Assembly: GCA_014529385.2 (NCBI GenBank)
Contig: CM043969.1
Span: 31,910,446 to 31,974,445 of the forward strand
Direction of reading: 5' to 3'
From: Adiantum capillus-veneris
Taxonomy: Eukaryota > Streptophyta > Polypodiopsida > Polypodiales > Pteridaceae
Length of the DNA: 64,000 nucleotides
In this document: in pieces, positions 20,093 to 32,784 of the stretch
How positions within the stretch are numbered: position 1 is the stretch's first letter
Layout: each line of letters begins with the position of its first letter
Position numbers and translations under genes: made by a program
Notes under the pieces: generated by a model
Seen by the model: only the letters and a program-made list of their open reading frames with translations
Databases searched by the model: none
Told to the model about the DNA's origin: nothing

Positions 20093-22580
20093 AAGTAAGT
20101 AGAGAAGTTGAGAGCCTACACCAACACTCTTGGCTATGGAATGCAAATCCAACCAAGAGTCATGCTTCAATGCTTAAGCTTGCCATCTTCTCCATATTCA
20201 TTACTATGCTATTATGTATGCTAGCAAGAAGAGTGATGATAAGTGAGGAATGAATTATTTTGCCTATGAAATGTTTTGTCTTCCTCTTCCCTACCCTCAT
20301 TCCCTACTAGCTCTCTCCACCTTCGAAGGTGTTTGAGGCCTTGGGACTAAGGCTTGGGATAGTTAATTCTTTTTACAAAGTTCAAGTTATGCTCATGATG
20401 CATGAAGCTTTGATCTTCATAGCATCACCTAGGTCACAAAGGAACACAAAGATTTTCTTGTACCAAGTCTCTCTTAATGGGAGAAACTATAATACAAATG
20501 CCTATTGGAGGGGGGATTGGCGCCACAAAAATCCAGTCCTCAATTGTTGTCATGTTCTCTAAACTCTCTCTCTTGCAAAAGTATTGTTCATGCCAAATTA
20601 ACTAAATGCTATGTTTAAGTTTCTACCATCAATTAAGTTCACCCTCTATGCTCACAAAGTAATTTCACAAAAGTACTTTCTCTAATTTTCACTACTCTCA
20701 AAGTTAGTAGGCCGACGAGGATCTATTATCGGCTTTGTTGAGCCCACTATGTGGGATATGGTGCACACCTTGGGAGCTTTGGACTTAATTATGGGGTCTT
20801 TTTAGACTTGCCTACGGGTTTACCATTATTGAGCCATGAGAGGTCCGAAAGGAGCTAGCCCTCAACAACTCTGCAATATTAGACCCACTCCACTACTCTT
20901 TATAATTAACCAATTCGAGCCGTGGATGTAGATACTTAAGTGCCGATTTTCAAAGGCTAGGAGGAGTAGCAACTAAGGTTTTGAATTGCCAAAGCATACA
21001 CCAAGTAAGTACACAAATTTTGTTAACATGGCTGACAATAACCAAGAGAGTAGAATGAACATTGATAACTTTGATTTTGCACATGAAGGTGCTAACGATG
21101 ATGCCCCATGTTTGTCAATTATCTTGTTACTAGGTTGCAGCAAGCTATGGGTAACCCTGCTTTGCAAGCCAAAGTTACTCATCAACTTAGCGCTTATGGG
21201 ATTACCCTTCCTGTCCAAGAGAAGAGAGAGCTTAGGAGGCCTCTTGAAGAGACCCCCAAAAGAAGACTCTCTCACATACAAGAGGAGGAATCCAAAGAGC
21301 AAGAACGTAATGAAACTTTAAGTTCTTTTGAAGATGTGGCTCCCTGAAGACTGTGATTTAGATGATCGCCAACTCCTCCAAAGAGGAAAAGACCAACACA
21401 CAAACCTTCTCCTTGTCACTCTGCAAGGGAAGAGAGGAAACAAAGGAAGAAAAGGGCAAGAAAGAGGTCACCCTCTTCTCCTTCTTCTTCACCTTCCTCC
21501 TCTTTCGACGAAACCTATGGCTATTCTCCTAGAGAATACAACAGGGGAGGACATCACAGATCATACCCTGCATGGCAAAGGCCACAAAAGCTCAAGAAGT
21601 TCAGAAATGGAGGAAAGGGTATCTCTTTTCTCACCTATAATGGCACCTTTGTGCCACCGACAAAGTATTGGCCTTCATCCAGCAATTTGATGTGGCCTTT
21701 GGAGATGAGGGCTTCACGGAGCCTCCAAGCTAAGCCACATAGCTATGCACCTCCAAAAATTGGCTCTCCAATGGTGGGCTAGCCTTCGTGGCAACGGAGA
21801 ACCCCAAAGACATGGAAAACTCTACGAGATTCCATCATGAAGCAATTCCTTGCAAGCGATGCAAAAGACAAAGTTCTCATTGAAGGGTGCAGTTTGAAGC
21901 TTCTCTCTCATGAGTCTATCCATAAATATGTAGACAAGTTTTGGAACTTACATCTCAAGGCTACTGTCTTCCAAAAGATAGAGTTTGCCGAGCACCTGAA
22001 ATGATGGCCGAGTATGTCAATTCTCAACGGCCTGGTCTATCACCGAAGTAATCCACCACACCATGGTTGCTTCGCACATCAATTTCCAACAAGGGACTAG
22101 ATGGAATGTCAACCATGAAAAATAAAGACAAAAGTGATGCCAAGGGGAAAACCAATGCACAAAATTCTTCCCAAGGCAATTCCAACAACAACAACAACAA
22201 TCCGTCCAAGGAGAAGGGAGTTTACAAAGGTAAAAAAAACTCTCTCCTGAAGAGCTTGAAGATTTTTGCAAGGACCATAAGTGTTTTAAGTGTGGGGAGA
22301 AAGGACATGGATATAGTTCTTGCCCCAAGAAAAATGTTGGCAATGAGACTCCTAGGGCTTCCACCATCAAAGTTGCAAAAGAGGATGCTCATTCCAAAGG
22401 GGCACCTCTCTCCTATGCTTGGGGAAAGGTAAGGGAGCATGATGTCTTCATCTTGTTAGACCCTTTCTTTAGAGCCTACCACAAATTCACTGAGTGTTCT
22501 TTGATGATATCATCATCTACATTAAGTCTTTGGAGGAACATAAGCAACATCTCCAAGTGATTTTTCAAGCATGGAGGGAG
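20093..22580 (+). mobile_element. D: deleted Ty3 element of family A
   Basis: A 5'-truncated LTR (20093 to about 20712) is followed by leader and gag closely similar to element A. After the zinc knuckle the sequence jumps from the start of the protease (FILLDP) to the RT catalytic region (FFDDIIIYIKSLEEH) at about 22480-22550, so about 1 kb of pol is deleted. It ends at about 22580 against the truncated LTR of E. Gag frames carry several shifts. Confidence 0.85.
21029..22440 (+). pseudogene. gag: D gag with zinc knuckle
   Basis: Begins MADNNQESRMNIDNFDFAHE, nearly the same as the gag start of element A at 39564. The open pieces at 21029-21347, 21328-21690 and later frames cover the N-terminal segment, the Ser/Arg-rich linker and the capsid core (QWWASLRGNGE equivalent near 21775). 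A Lys/Asn-rich linker and the zinc knuckle (C-K-x-x-H-K-C-F-K-C-G region near 22265-22320) follow. Repeated frameshifts make it non-functional. Confidence 0.8.
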
Positions 22581-22582
22581 AA

Positions 22583-23031
22583 CAAAGTGGTCGAAAAAAG
22601 GTCGTTCGGTTGGCCGGTGGGCGATAGTCAATGACTGGTGGCCAGTGGTCGAATTTCAATGGCCGCTAAGCGATGGCCAAATTCAATGGCCGGTTGGCCG
22701 ATTTCAAGATGGACTTGTCTTCTCAAGGGCGGCCACACATGGGCGCATTGGAGAGACTTGTCAACACAAGGGCGGCACACACGGTTGCCACTCATGAGAG
22801 AGGGCATCCCTTTTGGCCTATAAAAGGAGGCCTCTTCTACACACAAAAACGGATTGTGAAGCATTGTGGTGCATTGTGAAGTAGATGTGAGGTGGTGAGA
22901 GTGATGCAAGGCGGGAGCTCCAAAAGGGTATAATCCCTTTGTAATCTACTTCTTGTTTTGAAGTACTAAAGCCATTGAGTGACTGCTTTCCCGTGGATGT
23001 AGCCCACATTGGGTGAACCACGTGTATCGTG

Positions 23032-23063
<32 letters not shown>

Positions 23064-23154
23064 TTCTCTCTCTAATCTCTCATGTGTGAAAATTATCTCT
23101 CTCCATTAAGTAAAGTACTCAATTATCTACTTAGCTACGTCATATTTGCTAACA
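22583..23154 (+). repeat. E 5' LTR (outer end deleted)
   Basis: Aligns to the right LTR from about 27288 onward. It contains repeated TGGCCGATGG-type words, a TATA-like CCTATAAAAGGAGGC at 22817 and a short TC run at 23031-23056. It ends GCTAACA, next to the primer site. Confidence 0.9.
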
Positions 23155-23227
23155 ACTGGTATCAAAAAAAAGTTTTCTCGTAGCTAAAGTTTCTCAAAGG
23201 AAAGGATTCCTTAAAGTGAGTGAGAGT

Positions 23228-23990
23228 AATGGTGGAGGAAGGGAATCTCAAGATCGAGAAGTTCAACGGCAAAGAACTATCAACATTGGAAGATGCAAAT
23301 CGAAGACTGTCTCTACCAGAAGGATATCTATTTTCCACTAGGCGGTCTTGCAAAGAAGCCCACAAAGATGGCATATAAAGTAGGGATTGTCCTTGACAAA
23401 AGGCTCTGAGGAAAATATGGTTAAAGCTTGGCATCAACGGTGGCCTTCAATGTTTTGGAGATGAAGACCACGAAGGACTTGATGAAGTCACTTGACGACC
23501 TCTACAAGAAACCATGGGCATCCAATAAGGTATTTCTCATGAAGCGCTTGTTCAATCTAAAGACGGAAAAGAATGGTTCAGTTAAATGATTTAACACCAA
23601 CATAAGTCAACTTCGATCGGTGAAAAATTTCGATGAGACGAAGTGTGAGCTCTCCTTATACTATCATCTCTATCGGATAGTTGGGATAGCCTTGTGATGG
23701 CTGTAAGTAATTCTATCTCTCGCACAAATACTCTTAAGTTTGATGATGTTGTGGGTGTTCTCCTAAGCGAGTAAATGTGAAGGAGAAGCACAGGAGAAAC
23801 ATCAAGTGGTGCACTGCCAGTGGAAACAAGAGGAAGGCCTAAGGACAGGTTCAAAAACCAAAAGGGTCGTGATCGCTCAAGGCAAATCCAGTTCTTGAAT
23901 GTTGGAATTGCAGCAAGAACGGCCACGTCAAGAAGGATTGCTAGTCCAAGAAGGAGAAGGAGTCAGATTCTCAAGACAACAAGCAACCAT
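23228..23990 (+). pseudogene. gag: E gag with CCHC knuckle
   Basis: A copia gag begins MVEEGNLKIEKFNGKE in broken frames. It ends in a zinc knuckle, C-W-N-C-S-K-N-G-H-V-K-K-D-C, at about 23900-23941, followed directly by a TAG. At least five stops or shifts lie between. The protein would form virus-like particles around element RNA. Confidence 0.8.
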
Positions 23991-26900
23991 CGGAGGCCAA
24001 TGTGGTAGGTGAAGTAGAGCAAGATGCTCTAATTCTCTCATTAGACAATGTGTATATTTCCTGGATAGTAGATTCCGAGGCTTCATTCCATGCGACACCG
24101 CACAAGCAACATTTCCAAGATTACAACAAAGGTAATTTTGGGTATGTATACTTGGGAGATGATGAAGCTAGTGAAATTATCGGCAAGGTACAATTTATGT
24201 CAAAACTACTAACGAATTTGAATGGAAGCTTAAAGATGTTAGGCATGTTCCTTCTCTTCGCAAAAATTTGATCTCTACAGGATAATTGATCACAACATTG
24301 TATTCAAAAACAAACAATGGAAGATCTCAAAGGGATCTTTGGTGGTTTCCAAGGGAGAAAAGGTTGGTACACTTTACTTGTGTACTGTTATCACACAACC
24401 TTCAACTTGTGCAATGGCTATAGAAGTTGATAGTGCGGTGTGGCACTATCGGCTTGGGCATATGAGTGCCAAAGAAATGCAAATCCTTCAATCAAAGAAG
24501 CTTCTACCAGGTTTGAAAGAAGTGGACTTAGAGTTCTGTGAAGATTGTGTTCATGGTAAACAAAAGAGGGTAAAATTTCTAAAAGCAGGAAATGAAAGAA
24601 AAAATTACAAACTTGAATTGGTTCATTTTGAGGTTTGGGGTCCTGCAAGTACACCATCCCTTGGTGGCTCATTGTACTATGTAACATTCATAGACAATGC
24701 AACAAGAAAAACATGGGTTTCTATCATGAAGAATAAATCCGATGTGTTTTTCATATTTCAAAGGTGGAAATCCTTTGTGGAGAATGAAGTAGGTACCAAG
24801 GTTAAATGCCTCAAATCTGACAATGGAGGCAAATATTGCAACCAAGCTTTTGAAAACTTTTGTGCTAACAATGGCATTTGGAAGCATAGGACAACCCCAA
24901 GGACACCTCAACAAAATGAACTTTCGAAAGGATAAACAAAACAATCATGGAGCGAGTACGAAGCATGTGGCTACATGCAGGCTTACCACTTGAGCTTTGC
25001 GTGGAAGCAGTAAGTACGTCTGTGTATTTGATCAACCGATCACCCTTAACGGCATTGGATGGGGGAGTTTCTGGGAGGCATGGATAGGTAAAGTGGTGAA
25101 TTATTCCTTGCTCAAAGTGTTTGGGTGTGAGGCTTTCATGCACATAGATAGAAGCTTAACATCAAAGCTAGATGCAAAGTCCAAAAAGTATTTTTATTGT
25201 CTATGGAGAAGGTGACTTTGGGTATCGCCTATGGAATTCTGAAGATGGTAAAATCTTTAGAAGTAGGGATGTAATTTCCAATGAACAAAATATGTTCAAA
25301 GATTAATTGAAAAAAAAAAAAAAGATGATGAGTACATGGAGCTTAAGGATGGTGAAGACTCAAGGAGTGCAAACGATGACAACGTACAACAATGTCAACC
25401 ATACGAGGAGCCTCAACCTCATTGAAGATCTACAAGAGCAAGTAGACCTCTAGAAAGGTTTATTCCTTCCTTCAACCATCTCTTGATCTCAGCTTCTAGC
25501 GAGTCGGAATCATACGAGGAAGCTATGCAACGTGAATCCAAAGAAGAATGGATAAAGAGCATGCAAGTGGAGATGGACTCATTACATCGCCACCAAACAT
25601 GGGAGTTGATTGAGTTGCCTAAAGATAAGTGGGCATTCAAAACAAATGGGTGTACAAGTTGAAGGAAGAAGAAGGCGGGAAGAAAAGGTACAAGTCTAGG
25701 CTTGTGGTAAAAGGGTTTTCTCAAAAGAAAGGTATTGACTTCAATGAAATATTTTATCTTGTTGTTGTAAAAATGAACTCAATTAGGCTTGTCTTAAGCC
25801 TTGTGGCTCTTCATGATTTAAATCTCAAGAAAATGGATGTAAATACGGCATTCCCTCTCACGGTGACTTAGAGGAGGGACTTTACATGCTTCAACCAAAG
25901 GGATATGGAGTAAGGGGTAAGGAGAAAATGGTTTGTTGATTAAAGAAGAGCTTGTATGGTTTAAAGCAAGCATCAAGACAATGGTACATGAAGTTTGATC
26001 GATGGATGTTGGATCATGGATTCAAAAGATGCAACTCAGATCATTGCGTCTACATACAGAATTTGGGAGATGGAAAGTTCATCATCCTAATGCTGTATGT
26101 CGATGGCATGCTGATTACAAGTGCTAACATGCAAGACATCAAAGACCTAAAAGAGGAGGTGTCTAAATATTTTTCAATGAAATATTTAGGTGCTACAAAG
26201 AGGATACTTGGTATGAAGATATCAAGGGACAAGATGAAGAAGACAATAAAGCTACCTCAAGAGGATTACATCAAGCAAGTACTAGAAAGGTTTGCAATGC
26301 AAAATGCAAAAAAGGTTTCTAAACCTTTTGTTTATCACTTTAAACTTGCCAAGAATATGTGTCCAAAGACACAAGAGGAGATATCCTATATGTCTAAAGT
26401 TTCATATGCTGCAATGGTAGATTCTCTTATGTATGCTATGGTCTGGACAAGTCCAGACATTACACATGCAGTGGGCGTTGTAAGTAGGTTCATGGACAAC
26501 CCAGGTAAAGAGCACTCACAAGCTATGAAGTGGATACTTAGGTATCCGAAAGAGACAACAACAAATGCTTTGTATTTTGGAGGAGCTGATATTTTTCTTC
26601 AAGGGTATGCTGATGCAGATATGGCCGGTGACAAAGATACTTGAAGGAGCACTACTGGCTATGTCTTCATGGTTGGAGGCACAACAGTAATTTGGGCTTC
26701 AAAGCTGTAGAAAGTGGTCTCACTTCCTACCACGGCAGAGTACGTAGCAATGACAGAAGCAAGTAAAGAAATCATGTGGCTTCACAGATTCTTAGAAGAG
26801 CTTGAATTCAAACAAGACAATTATGTCTTGTACATAGTGATAGCCAAAGCGCTATTCATCTTGCAAAGAACTTAGCCTTTCATTCAAGGAAAAAGCACAT

Positions 26901-27060
26901 TGAGGTGAGATATCACTTCATACGCACACTTTTGGAAGAGAGGCAGCTAAAGCTAGGAAAGGTGTATACAAGTGAAAATCCTGCAGACATGTTTACAAAG
27001 GTGGTCAACAAGAAGGAGTTGAGCTTTTTCTCGTCTTCAATCGACATTCAAGGATAAGAA
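23991..27060 (+). pseudogene. pol: E pol: protease, integrase, RT, RNase H
   Basis: The protease reads WIVDSEASFHATP, so the Gly of Asp-Ser-Gly is Glu. Pre-integrase (WHYRLGHMS ... C-x2-C-HGK) and integrase follow at 24339-25215; the first catalytic Asp is Glu (HFEVWGP), the second is intact (LKSDNGG), and the Glu region is frameshifted after TPQQN. RT lies at 25629-26644 (LYGLKQASRQWY); the catalytic YVDD reads YVDG (26095). RNase H (ASKL-stop-KVVSLPTTAEYVA) runs to about 26990. The deletion near 25855 removes part of the TAF(L)HGDLEE motif. Confidence 0.9.
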
Positions 27061-27117
27061 GCTAGGATGGAAAGCACTCACAGGTTTGGTGTGGAGATCA
27101 GTCTCCAAGTGGGAGAT

Positions 27118-27760
27118 TGTTAAGTATGGATCCTGATTTACCCCTTGTAATTTTTTGTATTAAAAATACACATTTGTACGGCCCGCATTATGAGGAGAAG
27201 CCATCGTGCATGGAAGAAAAATCACTCGCCAAAAACCAAAATTTGGCGGAATATTTCTTTTGTCCGAAATATTATGGCCGGACGGCGGCCAAAAAGTGGT
27301 CAAAAAATGGCCGATCGATTGGCCCATTGCCACGGTAGTCAATGGCTAGTGGCCAATGGTCAAAAGTCAATGGCCGTTGAGCGGTGGCTGAACTCAATGG
27401 CCGATGGCCGATTTTGAGATGGACTTGTCTTCTCAAGAGCGGCCACACATGAGCGCATTGGAGAGACTTGTCAACACAAGTCTCTCGGTGTGTAGCGGCC
27501 CTTGTCAACACAAGGGCAGTTACACAGGGCTGCCTCTCATGAGAGAGGGAATCCCTTTTGGCCTATAAAAGGAGGCCTCTTCTACACATAAAGACAGATT
27601 GTGAAGCATTGTGGTGTATCGTGAAGTTGATGTGAGGTGGTAAGAGTGAAGCAAGGCAAGAGCTCCAAAAGTAATCCACTTCTTGTTTTGAAATATTGAA
27701 GCCATTGAGTGGTTGCTTTCCCATGGACATAGCCCACATTGGGTGAACCACGTATATCGT

Positions 27761-27823
<63 letters not shown>

Positions 27824-27907
27824 TATAATCTTTCATATGTGAAAATTATCTCTCTCCATTAAGTAAACTACTCAATTATCTACTTAGCTACGTCATATTT
27901 CCTAACA
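27118..27907 (+). repeat. E 3' LTR
   Basis: Begins TGTTAAGTATGGATCC and ends CCTAACA. It has the CCTATAAAAGGAGGC promoter word at about 27561 and a long TC microsatellite at about 27762-27818. A small extra copy of CTTGTCAACACAAG is absent from the left LTR. Confidence 0.92.
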
Positions 27908-29166
27908 ACTGACAGAGTAGCTGATGTTATAGTAGAAGCATAAACAAGGATTAAGTGGACGAAATCCCACCCTACTCGCAGGCCATGTTCTGATACCAAT
28001 ATGAGAGACTATGGACTAGCATATGTGCATCTCCACCCAAGCATGCTTAATTTAGGCCCTTGGCCTACTAAATATAGGCCCCTTGTACGACATGTGTGTC
28101 TTATCCCTTGGCACTGGACCGTCTTGCCCTAGGCCTAACTCGGAGAAGCTTTTTGTCCTCAAAAACAAAAGTGATAAGATCTTCATAAAAGCTCTAATGT
28201 TTCCACAGTGGCATCCATCATGAATCCAGCTGTCATTTGAGTGATACACTGTTCAATAGAAGGCTCAATGCAACCAAGAAAAACATCTTGATTGTCCATA
28301 TTGTTGTCCCTTTACAAGTGTTTTTGTAACTAACCTATAACCAACAGTGTAGGCTCTATAACTCACTAGAGTACTTTAAATGAGTTTCCACATTTAAGAG
28401 GCGTCTTAAAGAATACCTCTTTTCACTTTCCATGAAAGTAGCATGCTGACATAGCTCATCAATAAACATTGATTCCTCGACTTGTTATCATTTCTCATCA
28501 TGAACAACCCCACCATAACTAGTGATCGAGGTTGAGAACCTAACCTAAACATGAAGGGACTAAACCTAGTGGCACAACATGATTTGCCTCATGGTAAGGA
28601 AAATCCAACTAGAGAGATAGCCTTCCAGTTGGATTGCTTTGTACTAACGTACTCCCTTAGTATATCCTTTAGCACAAGATCAACACTTCTAAATTGCTTA
28701 TCTATCTCTAGAATAGTGGCAATACGAATAGTGAGTATTTTCTCCCCAATCATTTACAGACAGTCTTCTAGAAAGGATTGCTAAACGTAGGTCACCACAA
28801 TGTCCAAAATTTTAGAGTAATCCATATAACCAATATAGATTATAGGCAATCAACTTGGTTAACTTTAGATTGGAATATTGGATTGAATAAATTGTATAAA
28901 GTTTAGTCAACTTATCTACAAGCACCCAAATTGAGCCATGACCTCTGATAGTGATTGGTAGACCCACAATTAATCTCATAGAAATATTGCGTATATAGTG
29001 TGAATTGCTTTAGAATCTATCAATTTCATGAATTTGCACGCCACTCCAAAACTGCCTTTGCCAAACACAAGGGTCCATAATACTTAGTGTGCATGCACTT
29101 ATCAAAAATGGATCCGAACCTGCATTTCCATTACTATAATTATCAATGCTTATGGCAGATGTGATG
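27908..29166 (-). mobile_element. F: decayed Ty3 element, pol end, LTR and primer site
   Basis: On the minus strand a degraded integrase (ISMRLIVGLPITIRGHGSIW, VLVDKLTK) lies at about 29000-28880. The pol tail (DATxET ... ITFVFEDKKLL, like R1) lies at 28230-28140. Below that are an LTR-like stretch and, at 27985-27999, a primer-site match (TTGGTATCAGAACATGG) followed by internal-looking sequence. Pol end, LTR and primer site in that order means the LTR is shared by two element copies. E is inserted to its left, A to its right. Confidence 0.6.
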
Positions 29167-29171
29167 CTCGT

Positions 29172-30718
29172 TGTAGCGGAATTGGACTATGAACGTTGAG
29201 AATATTGGAATTTAGAGAACTATAGTGAGCATTTTTATGAGAATAATTTGAGAAATTAGAGAGAGAACTTGATTAGAGGTAGCAACATAACCATTACAAT
29301 TAATAAACTTGGCATGAACAATACTTTGCAAGAGAGAGAATTAAAGAACTTGACAACAGTTGAGGACTGGATTTATGTGGAGCTAGTCCCCCCTTCAAAA
29401 GATTTTTGTATTATAGCTTCTCCACTAAAGAGAAACTTGGTACAATACAAGCTTTGTGTTCCTTGAGACCTTGATGGTGCAATAACAATAGAGAGATTCA
29501 TGCACCACAATTTTTCCCATAGCTTAACCTAATGAAAGCATTAACTTGTCCTCGGTCCCTTAGACCCAAGACCTCAAACACCTTCAAAGGTGGAGAGAGC
29601 TATCAGGGAATGAGGGTAGGGAAGAAGAAGAAGAAGCAGTACCATACGAGAAAGAAGTAGTGTCATCTCATACCATCACTCATAGAGCTTAGCATAGCAG
29701 AATCACATAGTAATGGAGATGAAAAAGATGGCAAGCATAGCATTGAAGCATGGCTCTTGATTGGGTTTGCATTCCATTGCCAAGAGTGTTTGTGTAGGCT
29801 CTCAACTTCTCAAGCTTGGAGAAGGAGCTCTTGCACTTCACAAAGTGAGAATGTGTGAAAATAAGTGTGTGAGAGGGTGTGTATATCCCTCAAGCAAGGC
29901 CCTAGCTTCTCATAATCGACTCCTCTTCCTAGCTCATCATGAGATTTGATTGGACCCCCTAAAGCTTGGACAATCACTTTCTTGTACATTTCAAGCAACA
30001 TGGGTAGGCTTTGGGCAAGTGTCCTCCTTACCCGTTTGTTGAGAGAGAGGGCTTGATAATATCTATATAATTGCTTAATTAAACTAAAAGCTCATTGGAA
30101 TGGGGTTCCCTTTGGGTGAGTGGGAGGTTAATTCAAAGCTTCCCCTAGCTTTGGGCCTCGCCCCCTCCTTTGTAGGGTCTCTTTTGGACTCAAGCCCCTC
30201 AAGCACCTTAGCACCCATGCATGGGAAGCTTCTCAAGAACCTTACTCATCAAGCATGGAATTAGAATGAGCATGGGCTCTCTCTCTCTCTCTCTCCCAGC
30301 TTGTAGGCTCACCCCCCCTCATTGTACGGCTCGGCTTTTGACTTGGACTTGGCAACTTCTAGCACATGGCTAGCTTACCATGAACCTTAGCTATCAAGCA
30401 TGTCAAGCACCTTAATTATTAACACCTAAAACATGAGCCTAGCTTAACCTAAGTTCCTTGGTCTAAGGACTTTTAACACTAACCTTTGGAGGTCTTTAAT
30501 TAAGCTAACCCTAAGGTCTTTCAAGCCCCATTAGCTAGCAATTCTCTTTGACATACCATCTCCCATTTAGACCCATTATCTTTGGTCCCGTGCTGAGATA
30601 GATCCATAAGCCCATGTCTATATATTCTAACTTTTGTTCCCATTTATTCTCCCATATTAAATAATCAGTTCAATATGAGAAAATCATTTGGGTTATTTAG
30701 ATATTAGATTTTATGACA
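29172..30718 (-). repeat. A 3' LTR
   Basis: On the minus strand it starts TGTCATAAAATCTAAT (at 30718, after AGAGAGAGGTAA) and ends CCGCTACA. It lacks a ~100-bp segment present in the 5' LTR at about 40880-40975 and has a shorter CT run (about 30278-30296). Confidence 0.92.
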
Positions 30719-31205
30719 TTACCTCTCTCTTGAAATCATAGTCATCCTAGACTATGAGGTAGAGAAGATAAAGTCTTAATCATTATTCGGAGTTTGTTAG
30801 CGGGTAGAGGATCCCTTTTTACCCTACGAAATCATTCAAGAATGGATGAGTAATCAAATTGGTGCTTGGGAGACTTAGCTGCCGCAAGCATTTCTGCTCG
30901 AGTTCGTATCTTATTTCCAAAGTATAGTGACAAGTTCTACTTGGTGTTTAAGAGACATCGTCGTCACAAACATGATTCTAAGCATGCATACTATTTAGCT
31001 TTGTGCACAATAAAAAGAGAACTAGTTGTATAAGAGAAAAACAATTTTAATGTTAAAAGTATTTACATTTCTTACTCTTATGTAGCATTGTAAGCATTGG
31101 CAAGGTTCATACTCTCCTTGAGCTGTGTTTCTTGCATCCATCTAGCATCCTCAAAAGGATAATTTTTGAACCTAATAAGATACCGTCGGATAATCGTACC
31201 ATGTC

Positions 31206-32482
31206 TTAGTAACTTGTTTTCATGTCAAAGAATCGATTGAACGGGTTGAAGCACCTCTTTTCCTTCAAAGGTAAGGCCCTTCTGTGCTTGTTATTAATAG
31301 CAGCCTTTTGCCTTTGTTGTTGCAAGATGAGATGTAGCCTCCTTAATCTTTTGGATAGATTCGTGTAAGTCTCAGCTATATTCATCTCGGCAGTGAAGAT
31401 CTTCCCATGTACCTTAAGTAGCAAGGGACTTTTAGGTCTTCCTTCAATGATTTCAAAGGGTGCCTTCCCCGTAGTAGTATGGAGAGTGTTATTGTATGCA
31501 TACTCTATAAGAGGTAGGTACTTTTCCCATTGTGAACGTTGATCTACTTTGATAACATAGATCTTAAGTAGATCCAGAATCATAAGGTTGGCTATTTCAC
31601 TTTGGCCATCCGTTTGTGGGTGATAGGCCGAAGAGAGACTGAGCCTAGTACCTAGATTCTCAAAGAGACCCTTCCAAAAAGTACTGGTCATTCAAGGATC
31701 TCTATCCAACACTATTGATGTTGGCAAGGCACGGTGTTTAAAAATTTGGAATATGAAGAGGGTTTCCATTTGGTGTGCCTCAATAGTCTTTTTGAAATGT
31801 ATAAAATGTGCTTGTTTGCTAAACCTGTCTACCATTGTTCATACTCCCATATTCCCATGGATGGAATTGGGCAATTCAAAGATAAAGTCCATAGATATGC
31901 TCTCCCATGGCGAATTCAGAATTCGCAAAGGCTGGAGCAATCCAGGTTGCTTCCCCCTATCACAATTTGTGTTTTGGCATAACACACATTTTGACACATA
32001 GTTTTGTATGTCCAATTTGATGATAGGCCAATAGAAATATGTCTCTACTCCTCAAAGAGTAGGTTGAATACCTCTATGCCCCGCATACGGAGGAGCATGG
32101 GATTAATATATCACTTTCTCACGAAGAGAGTGAGTAACGCATAGCCTATTTCAATGGAGAAGATAAGCATCCTGCAAGGTGAATGGTTCTACTTTCTTCC
32201 CTAAGGCAAGGGCTGAAATTACATCTTTAAAATTGGGGCAGTAGCATACTCATCTATCATAGAAGATAGATCATTGTGAGTTTCTATGGACACCGCATTG
32301 GCTCTCGGCCGTCATGATAAGAATCATCTACTTGATTTTGCTTGCCAACAATGTAAGCAATATGAAAATTGAATTACAAAAGAAAACTTTCCCACCTCAT
32401 TTGTTTATCGGAGAGCTTGGTTGGCGTCATGAAGTACTTAAGACTTTGGTGATCCGTGCGAAGGATGAATGGAGTCCCCAAA
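31206..32482 (-). pseudogene. A integrase and RNase H end
   Basis: The open part, 31691-31206, carries the integrase core end (YHPQTDGQSE, with the catalytic Glu region, then TTGKAPFEI) and the C-terminal domain. The first half of the core (32450-31700) is in broken frames, and the two catalytic Asp are not confidently visible. The segment next to 32482 encodes the RNase H stretch interrupted by B; joined across B it reads WKHYLLGTPFILRTDHQS. Confidence 0.8.
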
Positions 32483-32709
32483 TGTTGGAATTAGGGTTGC
32501 AGAGAAACACACACAGCTTGGAGAAGACGAAGGAAGCTCAAGGCATACAATAGAGAGTGTGTTACTTAATGTGCAATGGAAAGATAGATAGCCCTAGAGT
32601 GATGGGCGTATATACAATGCACGGGGGAAAAAACCTCCTAAAGAGGGAAAAAATGCTCCGGCGGTCCTAGTGTGTTCACACACATCACTACCACATGTAT
32701 ATGGTAACA
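32483..32709 (-). repeat. B 3' LTR (41 bp shorter)
   Basis: On the minus strand it runs from TGTTACCATATACATGTGG to CCAACA. It lacks the 41 bp between two copies of TGTGTTCACACAC that the 5' LTR keeps, consistent with a slippage deletion. Confidence 0.95.
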
Positions 32710-32784
32710 AATCCCCCCTGGAGTGATGCAGTGAACGAGAGCTGGCACATGAGTAAAGGGAAGTGCCATGCCCTGAGGACAGGA

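Larger units (their letters stand above)
22583..27907 (+). mobile_element. E: Ty1/copia retrotransposon
   Basis: The left LTR is 22583-23154 and lacks about 170 bp at its outer end; the right LTR is 27118-27907 (TGTTAAGTAT ... CTAACA). A tRNA-iMet-type primer site (TGGTATCA, 23157-23164) follows the left LTR, and GTGGGAGAT precedes the right LTR. Gag, protease, integrase, RT and RNase H lie in copia order on the + strand with many lesions. The target duplication cannot be tested because the left end is missing. Confidence 0.93.

Noticed and set aside
27582-27836. Frame with Glu-Arg repeats (also at 41114-41326)
   Set aside because: Translation of the CT/GA microsatellites of LTRs; not a gene.
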